From the NCBI RefSeq assembly GCF_032144095.1, contig NZ_JAVSNJ010000008.1:1-64000 (forward strand): a stretch of DNA of 64,000 bases, given 5' to 3'. Numbering within the stretch: position 1 is the first letter of the stretch; every line of letters starts with the position of its first letter. This stretch comes from Sphaerochaeta sp032144095. Lineage in GTDB: Bacteria > Spirochaetota > Spirochaetia > Sphaerochaetales > Sphaerochaetaceae. The notes below the pieces were generated by a model, which was not told the origin of the DNA, ran no database searches, and saw only the letters and a list, made by a program, of their open reading frames with translations. Below are positions 34,932-42,823 of this stretch, piece by piece. The position numbers and the translations under genes were made by a program.

Positions 34932-35996
34932 CTATTCCTTATACAGCTTCAAAGCTGAAAGCAATGTATCATTCTCGCCCCTGCTTCCAACGGTAATTCG
35001 CAGGCAGTTCTCACAGTGCAGTTCTCGGCTCCTGTTTCGTACGATAATACCTCTTTGGGCAAGATACTGGTAGAGCTTGTTGGCATCGGTGACCCGCACC
35101 AGCAAAAAGTTGGAATCACTGGGAAAGACCTTCACGACACAGGCAAGGCCAGAAAGGGCAGCGGCCATCCTCGCCCGTTCGGCAAGGGTTTCCTTCTTTG
35201 TCGCTTCCACCTGGGCCCCTTGAGCCAAAGCCTTCAGGGCAAGCTCCTGAGATGGTCCCCCAACATTATAGGGGTACTTCATGCTGGTAAGGACAGCACA
35301 GACATCCTTGCTCGCCACTGCGATCCCCACCCGTGCGTTGGCCAGTGCCCAGCATTTGGAGAGGGTACGGAGCACGACAAGGTTGGGGAACCTCGAAAGC
35401 AAGGTGACCGCACTTTCGTAGGATGAGAAATCAAAATATGCTTCATCCACCACAGTAATGCCATCGAAGAGGGTGCAGACCCTCTCGATCTGCTCAAGAG
35501 GATAGGCATTGCCGCTGGGGTTGTTGGGAGAACAGATGAAGAGCAGTTTGCACCTGCCCTCTTTCCTCTCTAGTTTCTCCTTTTCGAGAAATGCCTGCAG
35601 GGCTTCGAAATCGATGGCAAAACCGGAGGTAAGGGGGACCTGGTCGATGCCCACATCGTTGATGTCGGCAAAGACTCGGTAGGCTCCATAGGTGGGGCTC
35701 ATAATGATCGTCCTGTCCTTGCCAGGGTTGCAGAAACAGCGGAAGAGGTTGTCGATGAGTTCATCACTGCCGTTGCCGATGACAGTATTGGCAAACGGGA
35801 GGTCCAGCACCTCAGCAAGGGCTCTCCTGATGTGAGTGCTGAGAGGGTCGGGGTAGCGGTTACGCCCCTGGTCCCCCACAAAGTCTCTCCAGTTCTCATT
35901 GGCATCGAGGTATACCTCAGCCTCCCCGACAAAATCATTGCGCGCACAGCTGTAGGGGATCAGGTTGGCTATGTTCGCTCGAAGCAGTTCTTTCAT
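34932..35996 (-). CDS. hisC: Histidinol-phosphate aminotransferase
   Basis: HisC is a PLP-dependent fold-I aminotransferase, 354 residues. Recognisable parts are NENWRDFVG, the PLP lysine region RTLSKCWALANARVGIAVAS, CSPNNPSGNAY and the Asp-binding segment TVVDEAYFDF. It overlaps hisD by four bases. An identical enzyme can also transaminate aromatic keto acids. Confidence 0.95.
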   Translation of the reverse strand: MKELLRANIANLIPYSCARNDFVGEAEVYLDANENWRDFVGDQGRNRYPDPLSTHIRRALAEVLDLPFANTVIGNGSDELIDNLFRCFCNPGKDRTIIMSPTYGAYRVFADINDVGIDQVPLTSGFAIDFEALQAFLEKEKLERKEGRCKLLFICSPNNPSGNAYPLEQIERVCTLFDGITVVDEAYFDFSSYESAVTLLSRFPNLVVLRTLSKCWALANARVGIAVASKDVCAVLTSMKYPYNVGGPSQELALKALAQGAQVEATKKETLAERARMAAALSGLACVVKVFPSDSNFLLVRVTDANKLYQYLAQRGIIVRNRSRELHCENCLRITVGSRGENDTLLSALKLYKE

Positions 35997-37300
35997 TTCT
36001 TCTCTCCCAATCGTACAAGGACGGCATTGCGGTGGGCCAGCAGGGCCTCCGCTTCAGACATGGAAACAAGCGTATCGGCAAGGTCGGCAAGACCTTCTCT
36101 ACTCAACTTCTGCACGGTGATCTTCTTGAGGAAGGAGTCGGTACTCACCCCGCTATGGCTATGGGCCCATCCATTGGTAGGGAGGGTGTGGTTTGTTCCG
36201 CTGGCATAGTCACCAGCACTCTCACACGAGTAGGGGCCCAGGAAGATGGAACCTGCATTGACCACCAGGGCCTCAAGTTCCTCAGGGGCACTCGTGTTGA
36301 TGATCAGGTGCTCCGGGGCATAGTCGTTTACCACCTGGGCTGTCATCTGGAGTGTCGGGCAGACAAAGGCCCTGGAGTGGGAAAGGGAAGAGAGCAGGTA
36401 GGGCAGACGGTCCAAATTCGCAAGCTGGAGGGACAGCTCCTCTTCAACCTTGTCAAGAAATGCGAAGCCGGCTTCCTTTTCAGCCAGGACCACGAGCATC
36501 GACTGGCTGTCAAACCCATGTTCGGCCTGGCTAAGCAGGTCGCTGGCAACAAAGGCTGCATTGGCATCAGGGGTAGCTACAACCATGACCTCACTGGGGC
36601 CTGCCGGCATGTCGATGGCACAGGAGGTAGTGCTGACCTGCTTCTTCGCCTCGGTCACGTACTGGTTCCCCGGGCCGAAAATCTTGTCCACCTTGGGGAC
36701 GCTCTCACTGCCATATGCCATTGCGGCTATGGCTTGGGCGCCCCCAAGCTTGAAGACCTTCCTGATCGAGCACATTGAGGCAGCATAGAGGATGGCAGGA
36801 TGGACCTTCCCATCCTTGTTGGCAGGGGTGCAGAGCACCACATCCTTGCAACCGGCCACCTGGGCAGGGATGCCCAGCATCAGGGTGGTAGAGATGAGGG
36901 GAGCTGTCCCCCCTGGGACATAGAGCCCTACCCTTTGGATCGGTACGATCTTGCGCGAAAGGGTTATGCCCGGCTTTACCTCAAGCTGCTCCCCTTTGGG
37001 AAGCTGCAGGGCATGGAAGGATCGGATATTTCCAGCAGCAATGGCCAAGGCATTCTTCAGATCTTGTGAAACCAGTAGTTCCGCTTCCTGAAATTCCTCT
37101 TCTGACACTGCAAGGGATGTGAGTTCAGCTTTGGTGAACTGCTGTTCCAAGGAGAACAGGGCAGTATCGCCTTCCCTCTCGACCCGAAAGAGGATCTCGG
37201 CCACCTGCTGTTCCACCTTGTGGGCATCAGAGCTGGTCCGCCTTAGCAGGCGGGCAAGCTCCTCCCCTTGTGGTGCATAATTTCTGCTAAGATATGCCAT
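35993..37300 (-). CDS. hisD: Histidinol dehydrogenase
   Basis: HisD oxidises histidinol to histidine in two NAD+-dependent steps. The 435-residue protein shows GLYVPGGTAPL, FGPGNQYVTEAKK, DMPAGPSEVMV and the zinc/catalytic region DLLSQAEHGFDSQ and GTNHTLPTNGWA. It starts nine bases after hisG ends. Confidence 0.95.
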   Translation of the reverse strand: MAYLSRNYAPQGEELARLLRRTSSDAHKVEQQVAEILFRVEREGDTALFSLEQQFTKAELTSLAVSEEEFQEAELLVSQDLKNALAIAAGNIRSFHALQLPKGEQLEVKPGITLSRKIVPIQRVGLYVPGGTAPLISTTLMLGIPAQVAGCKDVVLCTPANKDGKVHPAILYAASMCSIRKVFKLGGAQAIAAMAYGSESVPKVDKIFGPGNQYVTEAKKQVSTTSCAIDMPAGPSEVMVVATPDANAAFVASDLLSQAEHGFDSQSMLVVLAEKEAGFAFLDKVEEELSLQLANLDRLPYLLSSLSHSRAFVCPTLQMTAQVVNDYAPEHLIINTSAPEELEALVVNAGSIFLGPYSCESAGDYASGTNHTLPTNGWAHSHSGVSTDSFLKKITVQKLSREGLADLADTLVSMSEAEALLAHRNAVLVRLGEKK

Positions 37301-37309
37301 GGTTCTCTC

Positions 37310-38173
37310 CTACTCCGTCATCTTCTCAATGGGGGTTACCAGAATTCCCTGGGCCCCGAGAGCCTTGAGCTGTTCAAACACATCCCAGAACAGGTCCTCA
37401 GCAACTACGGTCTGAACCGAGAGCCAACCCTTCTCCATGAGCCGGGTTACCGTTGGGCTCTTCATGCCTCCCACGATACCAGCCACCTGGTCAAGATGCT
37501 CCTCAGGGAGGTTGAAGATGACATACTTGTAGGAAGCAGCCCTCATGACGGCATCGATACGCAGCAGCAGGCGGGAGAGGATGGCTGCCTTCTCATCGTT
37601 GCCCATCTTCTTTCGGCCTATCATGACAGCAGTCGAGGTGTAGATCTTCTCGACCTCACGGAGCCCGTTCATGGCAAGGGTGGCACCGGTGCTCACCAGG
37701 TCGCAGATGACATCGGCCAACCCAATGGCAGGGGTTACCTCGACCGAACCGGATACCTGGACAAAAGTTGCCTTGATTCCTTTTTCAGAGAGAATCCCCT
37801 CCAGGATGTGAGGGTAACTGGTGGCGATACGCTTGCCTTCCAGGGAAGCGAGTCCCTGGTAGCTGAAGTCGTTGGGAACGGCGATGCTGAGCCGGCATTT
37901 TGCAAAACCCAAGTCCCGGATGACCTCCAGGTCGATGGCCTGCTCATCAAACTCGTTACGCCCTACAATGCCGATATCAGCAACCCCGTCACGTACATAG
38001 GAAGGGATATCGTCATCACGGACATAGAGGAACTCCAAGGGAAAATTGGAGGCCTCCTCCTTCAGAACCCGGGAGTCCGAACCGAACTTTATCCCACAGT
38101 TCTTGATAATCTCCAAGGATTTCTCACTCAGCCGGCCGCTCTTCTGAATCGCTATGCGTACTACCTGTCCCAT
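37310..38173 (-). CDS. hisG: ATP phosphoribosyltransferase, long form
   Basis: HisG catalyses the first, feedback-controlled step of histidine synthesis. The 287-residue protein is the long, HisZ-independent form with a C-terminal regulatory domain (about 215-287), which binds histidine. Seen motifs are IAIQKSGRLSEKS at the start, the nucleotide site DVICDLVSTGATLAMNGL and EEHLDQVAGIVGGMKSPTVT. ATG 38173 follows AGGAGG; the upstream frame reads through the attenuator. First gene of the operon. Confidence 0.95.
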   Translation of the reverse strand: MGQVVRIAIQKSGRLSEKSLEIIKNCGIKFGSDSRVLKEEASNFPLEFLYVRDDDIPSYVRDGVADIGIVGRNEFDEQAIDLEVIRDLGFAKCRLSIAVPNDFSYQGLASLEGKRIATSYPHILEGILSEKGIKATFVQVSGSVEVTPAIGLADVICDLVSTGATLAMNGLREVEKIYTSTAVMIGRKKMGNDEKAAILSRLLLRIDAVMRAASYKYVIFNLPEEHLDQVAGIVGGMKSPTVTRLMEKGWLSVQTVVAEDLFWDVFEQLKALGAQGILVTPIEKMTE

Positions 38174-38195
38174 CGAATTCCTCCTGGTCAAACGA

Positions 38196-38223
38196 CAAAA
38201 AAACCTCCGCGACATGCGGAGGT
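38196..38223 (-). terminator. his attenuator terminator
   Basis: On the minus strand ACCTCCGC and GCGGAGGT (38216-38223 and 38203-38210) form a stem with a 5-base loop, followed directly by seven T (38197-38203). It lies between the leader peptide and hisG and stops 23 bases before the hisG start, the place of an attenuator. Confidence 0.85.
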
Positions 38224-38251
38224 CTGTATATAGGTAACAGCGCCCACCTGT

Positions 38252-38305
38252 CTAAGGTCGGATAATCATGCCATGATGATGGATGCTGTAATGGTTCATA
38301 TTCAT
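38252..38305 (-). CDS. hisL: his operon leader peptide (17 aa)
   Basis: The 18-codon frame reads MNMNHYSIHHHGMIIRP, then TAG. Four of 17 residues are histidine, three of them consecutive; chance occurrence just upstream of a terminator and hisG is very unlikely. It resembles the enterobacterial his leader in use, not in sequence. The stop codon is next to an ACCT segment, and the downstream sequence alternates ACCT and AGGT motifs that could form competing hairpins, including 38232-38249. If the predicted promoter is right, the first ATG lies at or next to the transcript's 5' end, so translation could be leaderless or start at the second ATG (38299). Confidence 0.8.
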   Translation of the reverse strand: MNMNHYSIHHHGMIIRP

Positions 38306-38311
38306 GGAAAC

Positions 38312-38341
38312 ACCATACAATCAGAGAGAGGGACAAGTCAA
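38312..38341 (-). promoter_or_regulatory. Promoter of the his operon
   Basis: On the minus strand TTGACT (38336-38341) and TATGGT (38312-38317) with an 18-base spacer. The start would be close to 38305, the leader peptide ATG. The rest of the gap up to potC (38342-38429) shows nothing recognisable. Confidence 0.55.
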
Positions 38342-38429
38342 GTCCTATCGGTACAAACTGCATACTTATTCAATTTCTATGCATTGGAACAAGAATCATA
38401 GGAAGGCAGGTCATCTGTAGCCTATCCAC

Positions 38430-39287
38430 CTAGCTAATGTTCTTGTTCCCCTTCGAAAGGTTCGCCACGGCAAATATTGAGGTACCCAGGATAAGCAGGA
38501 AGGAGATGGCATTGATGACAGGGGTCGAGCCGTCTCGTACCTGCATATACATGTTTATCGGCAATGTCGCCTGGGAGCCCACCAGGAAGATCGTGGTGTT
38601 GAAGTTTTCGAAGGACATGAGAAATGCCATGGCAGCTCCCCCTATGATGGAGGGCCTCAGGTACTTGAGGGTAATGAACCAGAGCACCTGAGCCCTGTTG
38701 GCTCCCAGGTTGTAGGCCGCCTCCTCCAGGCTATGGTCAAACTTCTTCAGCCTTGCAGAGACAACCAAGGCCACAATGGTAGAGATGAACGATGACTGTC
38801 CAAGCACCACAAGAGGGAAGCCCGGGCCCAAGAACTTGATGTAGATGTTGAGATGGTCCTCGATGAACAGCCCTATGGCATTGGAAAACATCAATATGGA
38901 GATGCCCAGGATGACACCTGGGATAACCAGGGGCGCTATCATGAGAAAGTAGAGGGCTCCCTTGAACCGGAAATTCTCCTGCTCGAACAGGAAGGCTGCG
39001 CAGGTGCCCAGGAAGGTTGAGACAATGGCAACAGAGATGGCAACCCTGAAGGAGGTAAAGAGGCTTCTCAAATTGGTCTGGTCATGGAAGATGCCATACT
39101 TCTGGGGGCCTTTCCCAAAGAACCAGTCCAACGTGAACCCTTGCCAAGGAAGGGATGGGTACATGGAGTCGTTGAAGGCGAGCACCATCGTCACCACCAA
39201 AGGGGCAAAGAGAAAAATGAAGTAGAGGACGATAAAGAGGGTAAAACCATGGCGGTATCTCTTTGAGGATGGTAGGGACCTGATCAT
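38430..39287 (-). CDS. potC: Spermidine/putrescine ABC transporter permease PotC
   Basis: PotC is an inner-membrane permease of the polyamine importer. The 285-residue product has six helices and an EAA loop, EEAAYNLGANRAQVLWFITL, that contacts PotA. It overlaps potB by four bases and is the last gene of potDABC. I see no terminator between it and the his promoter region. Confidence 0.9.
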   Translation of the reverse strand: MIRSLPSSKRYRHGFTLFIVLYFIFLFAPLVVTMVLAFNDSMYPSLPWQGFTLDWFFGKGPQKYGIFHDQTNLRSLFTSFRVAISVAIVSTFLGTCAAFLFEQENFRFKGALYFLMIAPLVIPGVILGISILMFSNAIGLFIEDHLNIYIKFLGPGFPLVVLGQSSFISTIVALVVSARLKKFDHSLEEAAYNLGANRAQVLWFITLKYLRPSIIGGAAMAFLMSFENFNTTIFLVGSQATLPINMYMQVRDGSTPVINAISFLLILGTSIFAVANLSKGNKNIS

Positions 39288-40138
39288 TTGACCACCTCCT
39301 TGAGGTTCTGTCTGGTAAGCTTGAGGATGACCCAGATTATCAGCGACGAGAGCAGCAGCAAGAGGAAGCCAAATGCTGCACCCTGGTTCCAGTTGAAGTA
39401 GAGGATGATCTGGTTGTAGATCTGCTCGGTAAACCAGAGGGAGTTCTTGCCCCCCATCAGGTTTGGGGTAAGGTAGCTTCCCAATACCAGCATGAAGACG
39501 ATGATGCCCCCACTGACCAGGCCCGACGCACAGTGCGGTATGATGATGGTCCGCCAGATGGCTATCTTCGATGCACCAAGATCGTAGGCTGCCTCGATAA
39601 GGGAGTTGTCCAGGTCATCCATTACCCCGATGACCGGCACCACCATGAACAGCATGCTGGTGTAGACAAGGCCCATGATCATCGTGGCATCCCTGTAGAG
39701 CATCTCCACAGGTTGCTTGAAAATCCCTATGGAGACAAGGAAATGATTCAGCACACCACTCTCCCTCAGCAAGATCATCCAGCCATAGACCCGGATGAGT
39801 TCACTTACCCAGAAGGGAACCAGGATGAGGATCATCAGGACCCCACTGATCTTGGGCTTCACGATCTTGGAGATGTAGAAGGAGACAGGAAGGGAGATGA
39901 CCATCACCAGGAAGGTCACGAGGATGGAGTACCCTGCAGTACGGACAAAGGTGAGCCAATAGATGGGCTCCTTGAAAAAGGCAAGGTAGTTGTCCAGGGT
40001 GAACTTGCCGGTATTGGCCTTGGTAAAGGAGAGCTTCAGCAGTTCCAGATGGGGCAGGACGATAAGAAGGAGGAGCCATAGGGCAACAGGAAGGAAAAAG
40101 AAGAGGAAGCCCCACTGTATGTGTTGTCTATTCTTCAT
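39284..40138 (-). CDS. potB: Spermidine/putrescine ABC transporter permease PotB
   Basis: PotB is the partner permease, 284 residues from ATG 40138. An adjacent ATG at 40141 is possible; the chosen one is seven bases from GGAAG. The EAA loop reads IEAAYDLGASKIAIWRTIII. It overlaps the end of potA by 11 bases, indicating translational coupling. Confidence 0.9.
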   Translation of the reverse strand: MKNRQHIQWGFLFFFLPVALWLLLLIVLPHLELLKLSFTKANTGKFTLDNYLAFFKEPIYWLTFVRTAGYSILVTFLVMVISLPVSFYISKIVKPKISGVLMILILVPFWVSELIRVYGWMILLRESGVLNHFLVSIGIFKQPVEMLYRDATMIMGLVYTSMLFMVVPVIGVMDDLDNSLIEAAYDLGASKIAIWRTIIIPHCASGLVSGGIIVFMLVLGSYLTPNLMGGKNSLWFTEQIYNQIILYFNWNQGAAFGFLLLLLSSLIIWVILKLTRQNLKEVVK

Positions 40139-41240
40139 CATATAACTTCCAGTCACTGCGTTTGTAGCAGATGCTCTTGTTCATGTCCCAACCTATCTGG
40201 ATGCGGTCCCCTGCCCTGATACTATCAAACTCTCTGGTCTGGGGAAGGGCGACCACCAGTTCATCCTCTGTGCCCAGGGGCTTGACCAGCAACCTGCTGT
40301 TCCCTCCATCAAAGAGGATGGACTTTACATCCACCGGCAGGGTGTTGAAGTTGGTGCGTCCAGTCCCAGGATTGATGATGACTGCCTCAGGACGGATAAA
40401 GAGGTCGTACTCATCCTTCTCGCCTGGAATCTCATACTGTCCTGAGAGCGTAATGTCAAAGGAAGATGCATATCTGGCTATGAATGTCCCGTGTGCATCG
40501 GATCGAAGGGAGACCCGCAGCTTGTTGTTGTTCCCCACAAACTGGGCGACAAAGGAAGAGCTGGGGTTGTGGTAGAGGTCCTGTGGGGATCCTATCTGTT
40601 CAAACCGTCCGTTGTTCATGACGGCAACGGTGTCGCTCATCACCATGGCTTCGCTCTGGTCGTGGGTGATGTAGACAAAGGTAGTCCCCACCTGGGACTG
40701 CAAGGTCTTCAGCTCGACCTTCATGTGTTCGCGAAGCTTGGCATCGAGGGCCCCCAACGGTTCATCAAGCAGGAGGACCGTGGGTTCCATGATGAGGCAG
40801 CGGGCGATGGCAATGCGTTGCTTCTGCCCACCCGAGAGTTGGCTGATCTGTTTTTTCCCTGACTCAGGAAGTCCCACTCTTTCGAGAAGCTTTCGTACCT
40901 TCTTGTCGACATCAGGGCCCCTCTCCCCTCTTCGGCGAAGGCCAAAGGCTATGTTCTCATGGACATTCATCATGGGAAACAGGGCGAGGTTCTGGAATAC
41001 CAGGTTGACGGGTCGCTTGTTGGGTGCGATCCCATCCATGTTCTTCCCATTGAAGAGGAGCGTTCCTCCATCGGGTCTGTAGAAGCCTGCTATCATTCTG
41101 AGCAGGGTTGTCTTGCCGCAACCCGAAGGACCGAGGATAGAAAAGAACTTTCCATCCTCAACTTCAAACGAGACCTGGTCGACTGCGGTAAAATCACCAA
41201 AGCGCTTGGTGAGCTTCTGTACTGAGAGTGCACTATCCAT
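40128..41240 (-). CDS. potA: Spermidine/putrescine ABC transporter ATPase PotA
   Basis: This is the ATP-binding subunit, 370 residues. Walker A is GPSGCGKTTLL, the signature LSGGQKQRIAIAR, Walker B LLLDEPLGALDAKLR, and a switch His follows in YITHDQSEAM. A TOBE-type regulatory domain fills the C-terminal 120 residues. ATG 41240 is chosen over an upstream TTG although its ribosome site is weak. An intercistronic hairpin precedes it. Confidence 0.92.
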   Translation of the reverse strand: MDSALSVQKLTKRFGDFTAVDQVSFEVEDGKFFSILGPSGCGKTTLLRMIAGFYRPDGGTLLFNGKNMDGIAPNKRPVNLVFQNLALFPMMNVHENIAFGLRRRGERGPDVDKKVRKLLERVGLPESGKKQISQLSGGQKQRIAIARCLIMEPTVLLLDEPLGALDAKLREHMKVELKTLQSQVGTTFVYITHDQSEAMVMSDTVAVMNNGRFEQIGSPQDLYHNPSSSFVAQFVGNNNKLRVSLRSDAHGTFIARYASSFDITLSGQYEIPGEKDEYDLFIRPEAVIINPGTGRTNFNTLPVDVKSILFDGGNSRLLVKPLGTEDELVVALPQTREFDSIRAGDRIQIGWDMNKSICYKRSDWKLYDEE

Positions 41241-41260
41241 TGTGTTGTCTACCTTGAGGG

Positions 41261-41293
41261 GTGCCAATAGCCGGTCTTGCCAGCTATTGGCAC
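41261..41293 (-). other. Intercistronic stem-loop between potD and potA
   Basis: GTGCCAATAGC (41261-41271) pairs perfectly with GCTATTGGCAC (41283-41293), with an 11-base loop and no T-run. It probably stabilises potD mRNA and lowers expression of the downstream genes, as between dctP and dctQ. Confidence 0.65.
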
Positions 41294-41313
41294 AGTGTGT
41301 GATGGGTTTTCTG

Positions 41314-42393
41314 CTAACGGGCAGCTTTTACCTTGTCCAGGGTCTTTCCTTCCATCTCCTCAATGCCTGCTGGGACGGTGGGATACCAGTTGATGTTGGC
41401 CAATACTTCTGGAGGAAGGCCACGGGTGAAGTTTGCCCTGATCTCGGGATCGAGGAAGTTCACGGCATCCTTGGATGCTGTTCCGTAGGTCTCACGGTTG
41501 GTAAAGAATGCGGCATTCTCTGCCCTCAACATAAAGTTGATGTATGCATAGGCTGCATCGAGGTTCTCGCTCTTTGCCGGAATGGCGAAGGTGTCAACCC
41601 AGGCCAAGGCACCGCTGCTGGGGGCAAAGTAATCGATGTTTGGGTTCTCGGAGTGGAGTTTCCATCCTGCCTGTTCCCATGCAGAAGCAGCCCAGACCTC
41701 TTCAGAACGCAGGGATTGGAGCAACTGGTCCCCATTGTCCCAATAGGTCTTTACCGAAGGCTTGCCGGCGATGAGGACCTTCTCCATCTCGTTGAGGAAC
41801 TTCTGGTATCCTGCAGGGTCGTTGTAGAGGGAGAAAGGATCATAGCCAAGGGAGAATCCCATGCCAATGAGCGTTGGTCTCTTCAAGCGGTAGGAGACCC
41901 TTCCGGCATACTTGGGATCGAGCAGATCCTTGAAATCCTTGATATTGGGGGCCTTTGCCGTGTTGACCACCAACCCCTCTGTACCATAGATATGGGGGAC
42001 AGCATAGGACTTGCCTCCAACGAGGGTGTTCTTCTTGACTGCCTCAAGCAAGGAGGGGTCTATCTGGTTAGTATCAAGACGGGTGTAGTCGATGGGCTGA
42101 TAGATCGCATACTGCTCCACGACAGAGGATATGCGGTCCTGAGATGGCTGGGCAAGGTCAAAACCACCACCACGGGTTGCCCTGAGTTTGCTTATCATCT
42201 CTTCGTTGTTGCTGAGGGTGACCTCTACCTTGTAGCCTGTCTCAGCGGTAAACTTGTCCAACAATTCTTGTGGGGCATAGCCTGACCAGGTGATGATGCG
42301 AAGGACTGGGTTCTTTGCTTCACCAGAGGCTTGCGCAAAGAGGGATGTCCCTACGACCATAAGAACCAAGAGAACCAGAACGAGTTTCTTCAT
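41314..42393 (-). CDS. potD: Spermidine/putrescine-binding periplasmic protein PotD
   Basis: This is the substrate-capturing protein of the polyamine importer, 359 residues. The signal peptide runs to about residue 22 (MVVGTSLFAQA), and the mature start has the PotD-like RIITWSGYAPQELLDKF. An aspartate/tryptophan-rich binding region is visible in SGALAWVDTFAIPAKSENLD. ATG 42393 follows AAAGGAGG. It is first in the potDABC operon, with its own promoter at 42484-42512. Confidence 0.9.
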   Translation of the reverse strand: MKKLVLVLLVLMVVGTSLFAQASGEAKNPVLRIITWSGYAPQELLDKFTAETGYKVEVTLSNNEEMISKLRATRGGGFDLAQPSQDRISSVVEQYAIYQPIDYTRLDTNQIDPSLLEAVKKNTLVGGKSYAVPHIYGTEGLVVNTAKAPNIKDFKDLLDPKYAGRVSYRLKRPTLIGMGFSLGYDPFSLYNDPAGYQKFLNEMEKVLIAGKPSVKTYWDNGDQLLQSLRSEEVWAASAWEQAGWKLHSENPNIDYFAPSSGALAWVDTFAIPAKSENLDAAYAYINFMLRAENAAFFTNRETYGTASKDAVNFLDPEIRANFTRGLPPEVLANINWYPTVPAGIEEMEGKTLDKVKAAR

Positions 42394-42483
42394 ACCTAAT
42401 TCCTCCTTTAGGAATATGAGGAGCTCACTGTCTTCTATTTGCACATCCCTTGTTGTATACCTTACAGCCTGCACCTCAAGACC

Positions 42484-42512
42484 ATGGTATGCCCTGCCAT
42501 TGCATAAGTCAA
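42484..42512 (-). promoter_or_regulatory. Promoter of the potDABC operon
   Basis: On the minus strand TTGACT (42507-42512) and TACCAT (42484-42489) are 17 bases apart. The start would be near 42477, giving a leader of about 84 nt. Confidence 0.5.
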
Positions 42513-42562
42513 TTCTAAATTACAAAGAGCAAAACTGTGGTATCACTGCAAAATCATAGTCC

Positions 42563-42576
42563 TGTTTTGCAAAACA
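42563..42576. promoter_or_regulatory. 14-nt palindrome upstream of the pot promoter
   Basis: TGTTTTGCAAAACA is a perfect dyad about 90-100 bases upstream of the predicted start. A regulator site is possible. Of the remaining gap between potD and pheT, 42577-42753 also holds a 7-bp hairpin (42653-42671) and otherwise nothing recognisable. Confidence 0.35.
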
Positions 42577-42753
42577 AACACATTCACCAACCATGTGTCG
42601 GCGATACTACTGGTCTGTCGTGTGGGAAGTTAAGGATCCTTTTCTGGAGCTTCTACTTCGAGATGAAGTAGCAGTATGCCTATGAGGGTAGGAAGGGAAC
42701 AATTCAGGTATCTTTCGAATAGTACGATTGCATGCCAGGATCCTCAGACAAAG

Positions 42754-42777
42754 AAAAGGGAGCTGCATGCAGCTCCC
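42754..42777 (-). terminator. Terminator of the pheST transcript
   Basis: The perfect 20-nt palindrome GGGAGCTGCATGCAGCTCCC (42758-42777) is followed on the minus strand by TTTTCTTT. It lies 46 bases past the pheT stop. Confidence 0.75.
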
Positions 42778-42823
42778 CATCCAGTACATAACCCTTTGGC
42801 TATCCGTGCTCTGGCCTACCCTT

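Noticed and set aside
42754..42777. 20-nt palindrome as an insertion-sequence end
   Set aside because: It sits just after pheT with a T-rich tail on that strand, so it is a terminator.
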